Numbered from the stretch's first letter, positions 17,108 through 26,968 are shown. The stretch is DNA of 64,000 nucleotides from Thermoanaerobacter uzonensis DSM 18761 (GCF_900129115.1 NZ_FQUR01000014.1:26272-90271); one strand, 5' to 3'. A program made the numbers and translations. The notes: generated by a model not told the origin, from the letters alone.

Positions 17108-17736
17108 CTTTTGTAATTTTTTATAACTACAATAGGAGTTTGTTGTTCAGCATTACCTGATGGGTTATCGATAAATAAGCTTTCTACGAATTTTTTATCA
17201 ACCCCTTTAGAGGCACCAATGCAATCAGCACGCTGCAAATCATTTGCATCAATTATAACTGCATCAACTCCCGTTTTCTCTTTTATCCTTTCGCAAACTG
17301 CATCGGGGTCTTTAGGTCCCAACACTATGTATCTATGATAAGGGGGCATTGTTCCTGCAATGTCGTCGATTAAAGCAACTTTTCTCCCAGCTATAATAAA
17401 AAACCACCCTTTTCTACCCAATAGCTTGCCTAGCCCTCCTATAATAGAAGCAATCAAAATCCTAAACCATCCCACTTCGTTGATAGCACATTGCATTGCT
17501 TGAGGAGAAGTAAGACTTCCATTCCTGTCGGTAAACTTACACAGTATCTTTGCAAGGACCCCTGGCTTTATATCTTCGGGAAGATATGCCCTACCTTGTG
17601 TTATAGCTACAACGCTTTCTGCAATTGATATTAAATCTCCTGGCTCTGCTATATCTTTTGTGTAATTGTACACAACTTCTACTATATCATCTTTTTCAGT
17701 TATAATATGGGTTTTTATTGGTATTTTTCCGTACAT
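17077..17736 (-). CDS. CofE-like (F420-0:gamma-glutamyl ligase-related) protein
   Basis: 219 aa from ATG 17736, which has TTGGAGG 8 nt upstream; the frame opens further back at 17838 but without a ribosome site. The chain (KIPIKTHIITEKDDIVEVV, GDLISIAESVVAITQGRAY, ALIDDIAGTMPPYHRYIVLG, AVIIDANDLQ) resembles the F420-0 ligase-like family. These bacteria are not known to make F420, so the substrate is probably different. The last ~10 residues run into decayed HepT sequence on the other strand, so the natural C-terminus may have been altered by a rearrangement there. Confidence 0.65.
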   Translation of the reverse strand: MYGKIPIKTHIITEKDDIVEVVYNYTKDIAEPGDLISIAESVVAITQGRAYLPEDIKPGVLAKILCKFTDRNGSLTSPQAMQCAINEVGWFRILIASIIGGLGKLLGRKGWFFIIAGRKVALIDDIAGTMPPYHRYIVLGPKDPDAVCERIKEKTGVDAVIIDANDLQRADCIGASKGVDKKFVESLFIDNPSGNAEQQTPIVVIKNYKSYTSRLLISS

Positions 17737-17916
17737 AAATTTTGCCTCCAAATATCCTAAAAATTGTAATAATAAAATTTTTAGTAAATATCTTTTATTT
17801 TTTTCTTGTTGTGGTAAAATATATTTGTCTTTCATCACAATTATATCACAAATTCATCACAATTATTTCACAACTTATGTTTTTTAATCTAATTTTAACA
17901 ATTGGAGAGGATAAAA

Positions 17917-18774
17917 ATGTTAAACAAATTGACAAATTTAAAAATTGATTCTACTTCCAGCAATGAATCAATAAAAAATCTTAAAAGTCTTATTGTATTT
18001 GAGTTTTCACTAAAAGTACCAACGTATCATGTAGAAAAGCAAAGCACCTCACTACAAATCATTTTTGAAACTACCCCTTTAAACATGCCAGAAGGGAAAT
18101 ATAATGTTTTAGATGGAATAATCTCTCATGTAGAAATAAAAGCCATAGAACAACAAATAGTTGCAGAAATAGCATTTGACTTTCAAACAGATTTTGAAAT
18201 TGAAATTATTGAAGGTATTCCAGCAAAATTTAAGCTCTATATAAGTAGAAAACCATTATCAGAGATATTGAAAGAAAAAAAAATATTGATTAATCCAGGA
18301 TTTAAAGAAAAAACTACAAGTCCCACCGGGCTTCTTCAACATATACCAATGATGGCAATAGCAAAAAAACTCCATTTTTTGCTCACGACATGTGGGGCAC
18401 AAAGTAGACTTTCATGGGAAAAATCCCCTCAAGAAGAAGATTTAGAAAAATTGGAAGAAGGAATTCTTATAGATATATTTACAGAAACTTCTTTAAAAAA
18501 AGAAAGTGGATTTAAGGTATATTATTCAGATAGAAGTGAAAAATCTTTAAAACTTGCAAAATACATAAACGAGTCTATGTCTCGTAAACTTCAACTTGAC
18601 AACCTTGGTATTTACCCCAAATCCTATAATTATAAAGAGAATGTAATACCTATTGGTGTAGTACCTGCAATGGAAAATATAAGACTTGATGATGCCCATT
18701 TGAGAGACTTAGATTACAGAAATAAAGTTGCTCAAGCTATATTTAACGGCTTAGTAAAATTTTATGCTGAATAA
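17917..18774 (+). CDS. Amidase_3-like protein lacking zinc ligands
   Basis: 285 aa from ATG 17917 (GGAGAGG at 6-7 nt; a TTG at 17902 is an alternative). The N-terminal ~130 residues are beta-rich, like an AMIN/cell-wall binding module. The rest follows the N-acetylmuramoyl-L-alanine amidase layout, but the zinc-binding positions are changed: INPGFKEKT instead of DPGHGG, and IDIFTET where SIHAN is usual. VVPAMENIRLDDAHL sits where the catalytic Glu segment is. No signal peptide. Probably a non-catalytic homologue, perhaps sporulation- or wall-related; function unknown. Confidence 0.6.
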   Translation: MLNKLTNLKIDSTSSNESIKNLKSLIVFEFSLKVPTYHVEKQSTSLQIIFETTPLNMPEGKYNVLDGIISHVEIKAIEQQIVAEIAFDFQTDFEIEIIEGIPAKFKLYISRKPLSEILKEKKILINPGFKEKTTSPTGLLQHIPMMAIAKKLHFLLTTCGAQSRLSWEKSPQEEDLEKLEEGILIDIFTETSLKKESGFKVYYSDRSEKSLKLAKYINESMSRKLQLDNLGIYPKSYNYKENVIPIGVVPAMENIRLDDAHLRDLDYRNKVAQAIFNGLVKFYAE

Positions 18775-18781
18775 AATAAAA

Positions 18782-18818
18782 AAGGGCAGGGCTATAGCAC
18801 CACCTCTACCCTGTCCTT
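18782..18818. terminator. Bidirectional terminator
   Basis: AGGGCAGGG/CCCTGTCCT hairpin with T run, between the convergent amidase-like gene and sfsA. Confidence 0.6.
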
Positions 18819-19484
18819 TAAAAATACGTAGTTTTCTCCAACATCACAGGTATAAGCATAAGCTTCTACTCCTTTACCTACAGCCTCTCTTAGAAACTTC
18901 CCAAACTCCGGGTCTTGCTCGTCATTAGGGGTAAAATATTTTATATCATCCATTTGAATTAAAAAAATTACTGCTGCCCTCATACCTTCTTTTTTTACTT
19001 TTATAAGTTCTTTTAAATGTTTCCTTCCTCTTTCTGTAGGAGCATCAGGAAATTTTGCAACACCTTCTACTTCCAGAGTTACTCCTTTGACTTCTACATA
19101 GCATATCTCTTTTCCTTTTGTAAGTTTTATATCAAATTTACTGTTCCCAAAAGTTTTTTCTTTTTCTACAATGTCATAGCCTTTAAATTCCTCAATAAGC
19201 CCCATCTTTATGCTCTCTAAAACTACTTTATTAGGCACTTGTGAATCGATAGATATAAGTCTTTTCCCCTTATAAGCAAAAGCCAACTCGAAGGGTGTTT
19301 TTCTGCCTTGCCTATCTCTTACTTCAAGGATAACCTCTGCTCCCGGGACAAATATCTCTTTACACCTTCCCGTATTAGGCACATGTACTAAAGTCTTTTC
19401 TCCGCTATTTAACTCTACATAAGCTTCAAATCTATTGATTCTCTTTATGAATTTCCCGTAAACAATTGGATTTGTAATCACCAT
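18792..19484 (-). CDS. sfsA: SfsA family DNA/RNA nuclease-like protein
   Basis: 230 aa, member of the sugar fermentation stimulation A family: VELNSGEKTLVHVPNTGRC near the N-terminus, FDIKLTKGKEICYVEVKGVTL with the nuclease-like D-x(n)-ExK core, and KFPDAPTERGRKHLKEL. ATG 19484 is preferred (GAGG 8 nt upstream); a longer frame to 19526 overlaps the PTPS gene. Its physiological role is not established. It is the last gene of the folate operon and probably co-transcribed. Confidence 0.92.
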   Translation of the reverse strand: MVITNPIVYGKFIKRINRFEAYVELNSGEKTLVHVPNTGRCKEIFVPGAEVILEVRDRQGRKTPFELAFAYKGKRLISIDSQVPNKVVLESIKMGLIEEFKGYDIVEKEKTFGNSKFDIKLTKGKEICYVEVKGVTLEVEGVAKFPDAPTERGRKHLKELIKVKKEGMRAAVIFLIQMDDIKYFTPNDEQDPEFGKFLREAVGKGVEAYAYTCDVGENYVFLKDRVEVVL

Positions 19485-19494
19485 TTTAAAAACC

Positions 19495-19863
19495 TCATAC
19501 AAAATCTTTTTCAGTAATTTCTGCAAAACTTGTAGGGGTTTCCCACAATCTCAATTTATAAAGATAATAGTTATCTCCTTTTAGCACTGGCTCCAATTCT
19601 TTCCACATCCACAAAAGAATATTTTCGCAAGTAGTGTTAAATTCTAAAACTTCATTTAAATACTTATGGTCAAGCTTTTTTACAACTTTCTCATTTACTA
19701 TTTCTTTAAGCTTCACAAAATCTATTATCATTCCTTCCCCGTCAGGCTTCCCCTCAACTGTAACTTCCAGCTTATAGGTATGACCGTGAAGCTCTTCACA
19801 CTTCCCATTGTAATTTATAAGATTGTGGGCACTGTCAAAAGTAAATGTTTTTGTCACTTTCAT
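19495..19863 (-). CDS. queD: 6-pyruvoyl-tetrahydropterin synthase family (QueD / PTPS-I/III)
   Basis: 122 aa zinc enzyme acting on dihydroneopterin triphosphate. Zinc ligands are His13 (FDSAH) and His26/His28 in CEELHGH. Cys22 and Glu23 are adjacent, giving CExxHGH, the combined motif I recall for PTPS-I/III proteins that can serve both queuosine (QueD) and folate (bypassing dihydroneopterin aldolase). The location, directly after folE-folP-folK in an operon with no folB, supports a folate role. Bifunctionality is inferred from motif and context. Confidence 0.88.
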   Translation of the reverse strand: MKVTKTFTFDSAHNLINYNGKCEELHGHTYKLEVTVEGKPDGEGMIIDFVKLKEIVNEKVVKKLDHKYLNEVLEFNTTCENILLWMWKELEPVLKGDNYYLYKLRLWETPTSFAEITEKDFV

Positions 19864-19866
19864 TTT

Positions 19867-20367
19867 TTACACCTCATTGTACCAATTCTCTTTATACAGC
19901 TTAACTCCTTCTTTATCAGGCAAATCTCTTATTAAATCTTTAATATACACGTCCCCTTTTTTTATAAAAGGGTTTATATCCGAAAGAGGAATCAACACAA
20001 AAGCTCTTTCCCACATTCTCGGATGAGGAATAGTCAACACTTCATCCTTTAATTCAATATAATCGTACAACAGTATGTCAATATCAATAGTCCTTGGACC
20101 CCATCTTATGAGTCTTTCTCTTTTTAATTTTTTTTCAATTTCATTTACAACTCTTAATAAGTCATAAGGCCCAATGTTTGTCTCAGCTTCAACTGCAATA
20201 TTTAAAAACATATCCTGGTTTAAATATCCTACAGGTTTTGTTTCATAAATAGGAGAAAGCCTCTTTAAAATTATGCCTTCCCAGTGTTCTAACTCAAAAA
20301 CGGCTCTTTTTAGATTTTCTTCTCTATCTCCTAAATTAGAACCTAAAGATAAATACACTTCCCTCAT
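19867..20367 (-). CDS. folK: HPPK, 6-hydroxymethyl-dihydropterin pyrophosphokinase
   Basis: 166 aa. Transfers pyrophosphate from ATP to 6-hydroxymethyl-dihydropterin in folate synthesis. Starts MREVYLSLGSNLGDREENL and has RWGPRTIDIDILLYD, the family signature, and IPHPRMWERAFVLIPL. The ATG overlaps the folP stop by 4 nt, so translation is coupled. Not fused to folB, unlike many Clostridia. Confidence 0.96.
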   Translation of the reverse strand: MREVYLSLGSNLGDREENLKRAVFELEHWEGIILKRLSPIYETKPVGYLNQDMFLNIAVEAETNIGPYDLLRVVNEIEKKLKRERLIRWGPRTIDIDILLYDYIELKDEVLTIPHPRMWERAFVLIPLSDINPFIKKGDVYIKDLIRDLPDKEGVKLYKENWYNEV

Positions 20368-21176
20368 CTTCTCACCATCGCATCAGTCATCTTAGCAACT
20401 CTTAACATCTGCTTTACATCGTGAACGCGTACAATATCAACCCCTTTTACAATCCCAACAGCAACTGTTGCAGCAGTCCCTTCCAATCTATCCTCTACAT
20501 CTAAGTTTAAAACTTTTCCAATCATTGATTTTCTTGAAGTGCCCAAAAGCACAGGAAGTCCTAAAACTTTTAATTCTTCTAATCGATTCATGACCTCAAG
20601 ATTATGATCTAAAGTTTTTCCAAAACCTATCCCTGGATCTACTACCATCTGACTTTTATCAATTCCTGCTTTTTCTCCCATCTCTATGCTTTTTTGTAAA
20701 AAATTTATTATATCCTTAACGACATCTTCATACTCTGCTACATTACTGTTATGCATCATTATTACACCTGCATTGTATTTTGCAACTACTTCCGCCATTT
20801 TAGGGTCCCTTTGAAGTCCCCATACATCATTTACTATGTGAGCACCTGCTTCTAAAGCTCGAAGTGCCACATTTGATTTCATAGTATCCACAGATATAAT
20901 GATATTTGAAATTTTTGAAAGTTTTTCAATGACAGGTATAACTCTTCTCATTTCTTCTTCTTCATCTACTGGAGTATGTCCCGGCCTTGTAGACTCTCCA
21001 CCTACATCTATTATGTCAGCTCCTTCTTCTATCATTTGAAGAGCTCTTTCTATACCTTTTTCTAAAGTATTATATTTTCCCCCATCTGAAAAAGAATCAG
21101 GAGTCATATTTAAAATTCCCATTATGTAAGTTCTTTTTCCAATTTCCAGACTTTTATCTCTGCATCTAAATAACAT
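20364..21176 (-). CDS. folP: Dihydropteroate synthase
   Basis: 270 aa TIM-barrel enzyme joining p-aminobenzoate to hydroxymethyl-dihydropterin diphosphate. Signatures: MGILNMTPDSFSDGG, IIDVGGESTRPG, DPGIGFGKTLDHN and LLGTSRKSMIG, with RVHDV near the end. Overlaps folK by 4 nt and follows folE by 11 nt. AAGGAGAG precedes the ATG. Confidence 0.97.
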   Translation of the reverse strand: MLFRCRDKSLEIGKRTYIMGILNMTPDSFSDGGKYNTLEKGIERALQMIEEGADIIDVGGESTRPGHTPVDEEEEMRRVIPVIEKLSKISNIIISVDTMKSNVALRALEAGAHIVNDVWGLQRDPKMAEVVAKYNAGVIMMHNSNVAEYEDVVKDIINFLQKSIEMGEKAGIDKSQMVVDPGIGFGKTLDHNLEVMNRLEELKVLGLPVLLGTSRKSMIGKVLNLDVEDRLEGTAATVAVGIVKGVDIVRVHDVKQMLRVAKMTDAMVRR

Positions 21177-21187
21177 GGTCTCTCTCC

Positions 21188-21754
21188 TTATCTTTTAGAG
21201 TTTATCAAAGACATTACCTCTGCCCTTGATTTTTCATCTGTTCTAAATATTCCTCTCAAAGCAGAAGTAACAGTCTTAGCCCCCGGTTTTTTGATACCTC
21301 TCATTGTCATACACAAATGTTCTGCCTCAATGACAACGGCAACGCCTAAGGGATTCACTGCTTCCATTATTGTATCTGCAATTTCACTTGTCAACCTCTC
21401 TTGAAGCTGTGGTCTTTTTGCTAAAATGTCTACTATACGGGCTAATTTTGAAAGGCCTAAAATTCTACCCTTTCTAGGCAAATATGCCACATGGGCAACT
21501 CCTATAAATGGCAAGAGATGATGTTCGCACATAGAATAAAGCGGAATATCTTTTACAAGTATTATTTCTTGATGTTCATCCTCCTGAAAAATCTTTATAA
21601 CGTCTTTTACATCCGTATGAAGACCCGCAAAAATTTCCTCATACATCCTTGCAACTCTATCAGGAGTCTCAAGGAGCCCCTCCCTATCCGGGTCTTCACC
21701 TATGGCTTCAAGTATATCTCTTACCGCTTTTTTAATCTTTTCTTTATCTATCAT
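21188..21754 (-). CDS. folE: GTP cyclohydrolase I
   Basis: 188 aa. Converts GTP to dihydroneopterin triphosphate, the shared precursor for folate and queuosine. Zinc/active-site motifs [12 protein letters not shown] and [12 protein letters not shown] are intact. First gene of the folate operon; AAAGGGG site before ATG 21754. Confidence 0.97.
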   Translation of the reverse strand: MIDKEKIKKAVRDILEAIGEDPDREGLLETPDRVARMYEEIFAGLHTDVKDVIKIFQEDEHQEIILVKDIPLYSMCEHHLLPFIGVAHVAYLPRKGRILGLSKLARIVDILAKRPQLQERLTSEIADTIMEAVNPLGVAVVIEAEHLCMTMRGIKKPGAKTVTSALRGIFRTDEKSRAEVMSLINSKR

Positions 21755-21836
21755 ATGTGAAACCCCTTTATTTAAAAAGTCGACAACTTTATTATATTAT
21801 TTTTATCTCTAAAAAGCCAGTCCTTACAAAAAAGTT

Positions 21837-21861
21837 AAAAAGCAGTCTTTCGACTGCTTTT
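21837..21861 (-). terminator. Terminator of the greA-lysS unit
   Basis: AAAAGCAGTC/GACTGCTTTT hairpin directly after the lysS stop, followed by T-rich sequence on the minus strand. Confidence 0.75.
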
Positions 21862-23373
<1,512 letters not shown>

Positions 23374-23380
23374 TCACCCT

Positions 23381-23854
23381 TTATTTGCGTATTTCTAATA
23401 TTTTTAACTTTATAATTCCAGCAGGAACTTCAACAGTGACAACATCTCCTACTTTTTTCCCTAAAAGCGCTTTCCCTATTGGAGATTCGTCAGATATTTT
23501 GTTGTTCATCGGATCTGCTTCTGCTGAACCTACAATTGTATACTCTACTTCTTCATTATAAGATTCATCGTAGACTTTTACAGTACAGCCGATGCTAACC
23601 TGGTCAAGTTTTATGTCTTCTTCGTCAATCACTTTTGCATTTTTAAGCATGGCTTCTATGGTAGCAATTCTACCTTCTATAAATGCTTGTTCATTTTTGG
23701 CTTCGTCATATTCTGAGTTTTCACTTAAATCACCAAATGCTCTCGCTTGTTTTATTTTTTCTGCTACTTCAGCTCTCTTGACCGTCTTTAAATATTCTAA
23801 TTCTTCCTCTAATTTTTTAAGTCCTTCATAAGTCAAAATTACCGGCTTGCTCAT
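23381..23854 (-). CDS. greA: Transcription elongation factor GreA
   Basis: 157 aa. Rescues backtracked RNA polymerase by stimulating transcript cleavage. N-terminal coiled coil with acidic tip region ([20 protein letters not shown]) and C-terminal FKBP-like domain ([16 protein letters not shown]). AAGGAG before the ATG. Confidence 0.97.
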   Translation of the reverse strand: MSKPVILTYEGLKKLEEELEYLKTVKRAEVAEKIKQARAFGDLSENSEYDEAKNEQAFIEGRIATIEAMLKNAKVIDEEDIKLDQVSIGCTVKVYDESYNEEVEYTIVGSAEADPMNNKISDESPIGKALLGKKVGDVVTVEVPAGIIKLKILEIRK

Positions 23855-23935
23855 AGGCGATTCTCCTTTTTATAAAATATTAAAAATTGTATTTTATTCA
23901 TATGTAGCAATGATAGAATTTATGTTAATATTAAT

Positions 23936-23965
23936 ACACAAGCACTGCAAAAGCAGTGCTTGTGT
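23936..23965. terminator. Perfect hairpin, likely terminator
   Basis: 13-bp perfect stem ACACAAGCACTGC/GCAGTGCTTGTGT with AAAA loop between greA and the acyl-ACP-reductase-like gene. The T run is weak on the minus strand and better on the plus strand. Confidence 0.55.
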
Positions 23966-24018
23966 AATTTTCCATGTGGATTATTATAAATCAGTTAACA
24001 CATAAAGTCAAGTCTAAA

Positions 24019-25107
24019 TTATGCAAATTTCCACTCTTGTAATCTTTTTTTAGCGTTTTTTCTCACAGATTCTATCTTTTCCAGTGTAACTTCTCGCTCG
24101 AAGCTTCTAAATCCCGCTAATTTAAACCCATGCTTTTTAGCAAGTTTTGATATCTCATCCACTTGTTCTACAGTCAAATCTCGCCCTAAAGAATAATTCT
24201 CAATTCGTCCTTCCATAGCAAGAATCATTGTCTCTGCCATACAGGCATAACTTGTTTTAGGCGGAAAACCAAAATTAAAGTGGAAGTCTACATCCCCAGG
24301 TACTTCTACTACTCCACCTTCTATGACTAAGACATCATCTCTTTTATCCGCAACTTCCTTTGACACATCTCTCGGTCTTGCTACATCGCATACAACAGCC
24401 CCCGGTTTTAGATATTCGGGTTTTATCACCGTATCTACTGCACTTGTAACAGTGATTATTATATCCGCGTCTTCTAAGGCTTCTTTTACATCTGAAGTGA
24501 TATGGGCAGACATACCTGTTTTTGTTAAAAGATAGTCTCTAAAATTTTGTAATTTTTCTTTATTTCGTGCTACAAGTGTCATGTACTTTGCATCTCGGGA
24601 TAAAATTTCTGCACAGACTTTACCTATTGAGCCTGTCGCTCCTATCACAACGACATGAGAATCTCTTACATCTTTGCCCATCATATCTGCGGCTTTTACC
24701 GCTCCTTCTATTGCTGTAGCAACTGTATAACTGTTACCAGTAGTTACAGCGATGTTTGAATTTTTAGCAATTGTTATTCCTGCATCTCCTACAACAGAGG
24801 TCATAGCCCCCAAGCCGACAACTTCTGCACCCAAATTTTCTGCAATTTTTACTGCTTTTATTATTTTATTTAATACATAATCTTCTGGTAAGTTCAGCAT
24901 CTGCTCAGAGGTCAAAGGAACCGCCACAAACCAACCTTCTGTTTCAGCATATTCGCTTCTAACTCCAGTTATCTCTGATACTTTCATTGGTGGAAGAAGT
25001 CTTGTAAAACCTTCCACAATTCTTTTGGGAAGCTTCTCCATTATTTTAAATTTGCGACTAACATCTTCGTATTCTATAGGATGTATTATAAAACCAAATT
25101 TATGCAT
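24019..25107 (-). CDS. Predicted dehydrogenase of the acyl-ACP reductase/COG5322 type
   Basis: 362 aa. A Rossmann fold (VVVIGATGSIGKVCAEIL) sits in the middle, with similarity to shikimate/amino-acid dehydrogenases and to the long-chain acyl-ACP reductases of cyanobacteria (FGFIIHPIEYEDVSRKF opening, VARPRDVSKEV). The start is ATG 25107 with GGGAGG 8-9 nt upstream, not the frame's first codon at 25152. Third gene of a regulator-dehydrogenase-dehydrogenase unit. An aldehyde-producing or redox role is plausible but unproven. Confidence 0.7.
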   Translation of the reverse strand: MHKFGFIIHPIEYEDVSRKFKIMEKLPKRIVEGFTRLLPPMKVSEITGVRSEYAETEGWFVAVPLTSEQMLNLPEDYVLNKIIKAVKIAENLGAEVVGLGAMTSVVGDAGITIAKNSNIAVTTGNSYTVATAIEGAVKAADMMGKDVRDSHVVVIGATGSIGKVCAEILSRDAKYMTLVARNKEKLQNFRDYLLTKTGMSAHITSDVKEALEDADIIITVTSAVDTVIKPEYLKPGAVVCDVARPRDVSKEVADKRDDVLVIEGGVVEVPGDVDFHFNFGFPPKTSYACMAETMILAMEGRIENYSLGRDLTVEQVDEISKLAKKHGFKLAGFRSFEREVTLEKIESVRKNAKKRLQEWKFA

Positions 25108-25120
25108 ATTTATTACCTCC

Positions 25121-26029
25121 CTATTTTTGTAAATATTCAATTCTTGGTTCAAAACCTATTTTATCCAAAAGTTCATCATAATCTTGTGGTGTCATTTCTT
25201 CTTGTTTTTTACCTGCTATTGCCACAAGGACTCCTTCCATCACATTTGTTCCAAAAGACCTGCCATTTATGTTGGGGGTAGTAGTAATTAATAGTTCCAC
25301 CCCCCTCCCTCTCATCATTTCCACATCTTCCTGTGTAACTGTGTTAGTCACAATTATCTTCCCATCTAGCCTTTCAGGCATGTACTTTTTAATAAACAAG
25401 TAATCCCCCGCAATTACATCTGCTTCTTTGTAGAATTTTTCGTATTTTTTGCTGTCTATGGTGAGTTGTTTTTCTCCAGTGGGGTATATCATTTCAAAAG
25501 GGAGTCTTGCCACAATTGGAACAATAACTAGCGAAAGGGTATATAAAATCGTTAAAGAATGAAGAGGAATAGGAATACCTAACGCAAAAATCATATCTCC
25601 TATAATAAGTTTTGCCCCCAATTCAGAAAAAGTTTGAGCCATTCCAAATCTATCCATAGCACTTACAATAAGCACTTTTTTATCTTTCAAATCAACTATA
25701 CCTTTTTCTTGTATGTATTTAATTACTTTTCTTTCAAGAGTATTTTTAAGTCCTGAACCATCCACAATCGGAGTAATTTTTGCGGCCTTCTTTAAAGGCA
25801 AAGCATCTTTTATAACATATCTTTTTTTACCTGCTGAAAGGTATAAATCTATCCCTCCCATTCCAAAAGCATCAACTTTCCCGTCTAGTTCTTTAATGAG
25901 TTCAATAGCTTTTTTTAAATCTCCATCAGTCCCTATTCTTTCTATAACGAATTTTTCTCCTAAAATCTCTACTTCTGCCGTTTTATTCCTTGTAGAAGAA
26001 CCTATACTTATGCTTACAACCTTTTTCAT
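25121..26029 (-). CDS. Quinate 5-dehydrogenase-like conserved protein
   Basis: 302 aa. Resembles proteins named quinate 5-dehydrogenase in related clostridia, although no clear NAD-binding GxGxxG is visible in the expected place. Conserved-looking stretches: VVSISIGSSTRNKTAEVEI, FGMGGIDLYLSAGKKRY, VSAMDRFGMAQTFSELGA and TTTPNINGRSFGTNVMEG. The segment LHSLTILYTLSLVIVPIVARLPF is hydrophobic enough for a membrane hairpin. Close gaps to both neighbours suggest an operon. The name should be treated as tentative. Confidence 0.55.
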   Translation of the reverse strand: MKKVVSISIGSSTRNKTAEVEILGEKFVIERIGTDGDLKKAIELIKELDGKVDAFGMGGIDLYLSAGKKRYVIKDALPLKKAAKITPIVDGSGLKNTLERKVIKYIQEKGIVDLKDKKVLIVSAMDRFGMAQTFSELGAKLIIGDMIFALGIPIPLHSLTILYTLSLVIVPIVARLPFEMIYPTGEKQLTIDSKKYEKFYKEADVIAGDYLFIKKYMPERLDGKIIVTNTVTQEDVEMMRGRGVELLITTTPNINGRSFGTNVMEGVLVAIAGKKQEEMTPQDYDELLDKIGFEPRIEYLQK

Positions 26030-26033
26030 ATTT

Positions 26034-26558
26034 TCACCCTTTCAAAGAATTTAATATTTCTTTCACAATTTGGGGATCAACATATACATCTTCTGTCAAA
26101 GGAGAATGTCCAATATTTATAGTTATGATATCTCTGTCAAATATAGCCTCTACCAATTGGCTCCTTTTGTCTGAACCTAAAAAAATTATCACGTCGTGAG
26201 ATTGAATTTTAGCAATTAAATCCATTACCATGTTAAAAAGCTCCACACCACTCATATTTTCAGCCAAGTTCAATCTCTCTTTTTCAGACAAAAGAAGTGT
26301 AAAATTAACTCCCCACTCTCTAAAAAGCATCTCCAACTCTTCCTTATTCTTTATAGGAAAACCTACTACAGCAATATTTCCGCCTTTTCTGACCTCACCT
26401 AAACTTTCTAGTCTAGAAACAAAACTTCTGTCAACTTTGAAGCGGGAGGCAACCTCTTGCTGTGAAAACCCATTTTGTCTCATTTCAATTATTTTATCTA
26501 TTATGCCGTGTAATTTCTCTAAATTTATAGTCTTATCACCAATTTTAATAAATTTCAT
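26034..26558 (-). CDS. HTH transcription regulator of the three-gene unit
   Basis: 174 aa. An N-terminal helix-turn-helix (IIEMRQNGFSQQEVASRFKVDRSFVSRLES) is followed by a ~110-residue alpha/beta domain (IAVVGFPIKNKEEL, DVIIFLGSDKRSQLVEAIFDRDI). ATG 26558 has TGGAGG 8 nt upstream; a longer frame begins at 26582. A 21-bp palindrome lies between its promoter and ribosome site, so autoregulation is likely. The C-terminal domain may sense a metabolite handled by the two downstream enzymes. Confidence 0.75.
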   Translation of the reverse strand: MKFIKIGDKTINLEKLHGIIDKIIEMRQNGFSQQEVASRFKVDRSFVSRLESLGEVRKGGNIAVVGFPIKNKEELEMLFREWGVNFTLLLSEKERLNLAENMSGVELFNMVMDLIAKIQSHDVIIFLGSDKRSQLVEAIFDRDIITINIGHSPLTEDVYVDPQIVKEILNSLKG

Positions 26559-26572
26559 TTGCACAACCTCCA

Positions 26573-26593
26573 GTGTGCACATTTTGTGCTCAC
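26573..26593 (-). promoter_or_regulatory. Palindromic operator before the HTH regulator
   Basis: Minus strand GTGAGCACA-N3-TGTGCACAC, an inverted repeat with 8 of 9 positions paired, placed at about +4 to +24 of the predicted transcript. A factor bound here would block transcription. Confidence 0.6.
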
Positions 26594-26603
26594 ATTAATT
26601 ACA

Positions 26604-26632
26604 ATTTTAATACTTTTTTAAAAAAATTTCAA
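26604..26632 (-). promoter_or_regulatory. Promoter of the regulator-dehydrogenase operon
   Basis: TTGAAA (26627-26632), 17-bp spacer, TAAAAT (26604-26609). Confidence 0.55.
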
Positions 26633-26648
26633 TACCAAAAAGAAAAAT

Positions 26649-26675
26649 AATCCAGATAAAATACTTTTCTGGATT
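26649..26675 (+). repeat. 27-bp direct repeat, left copy
   Basis: Identical to 26942-26968 except one base (G/C). Each copy is itself an imperfect palindrome (AATCCA ... TGGATT). The pair flanks the foldable GC-rich element. Confidence 0.85.
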
Positions 26676-26679
26676 CAAA

Positions 26680-26735
26680 CTGTAGACCAACTTTCGAAAA
26701 GAAGATATTTTGCAATCGGTGTGACTTGTGACAAA
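26680..26735 (+). repeat. 56-bp dispersed repeat, copy A
   Basis: 50 of 56 positions match 63329-63384. Covers the left arm of the foldable element. Confidence 0.85.
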
Positions 26736-26909
26736 GCGGCAACAAAACTTAGCAAGACCAAAGGTGAAGGCAGGGCCGAAGCCACGGATGGCGGAGGCGG
26801 GCACCTTAAGGCATGGATGCCGATTGTGCCCGGTACCCTGCCGGAACCTGAAGGTCGAGTTTTAGTTTTGTCGCTTTGGAACATCGGAGCAACGATGCAA
26901 AATATCTTC
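26701..26909 (+). other. Long foldable GC-rich element (candidate structured RNA or MITE)
   Basis: The ends are a perfect 14-bp inverted repeat, GAAGATATTTTGCA (26701-26714) and TGCAAAATATCTTC (26896-26909). Inside, nested pairings are visible: AAAACT/AGTTTT with GACC/GGTC, then GGCAGGG/CCCTGCC, then GCC/GGC and GGGCAC/GTGCCC, which encloses a GGCA-TGGA-TGCC hairpin. The core is clearly GC-rich in an AT-rich genome. Open frames across it are Pro-rich and look non-biological. Strand is uncertain because it folds both ways. I cannot match it to a known RNA or IS family. Confidence 0.6.
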
Positions 26910-26941
26910 TTTGAAGATTTTTTTACTTTATCAACAAACTG

Positions 26942-26968
26942 AATCCACATAAAATACTTTTCTGGATT
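26942..26968 (+). repeat. 27-bp direct repeat, right copy
   Basis: Copy of 26649-26675 with one mismatch. It contains the TAA stop of the small germination-operon protein, so insertion of the element has redefined that gene's end. Confidence 0.85.
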
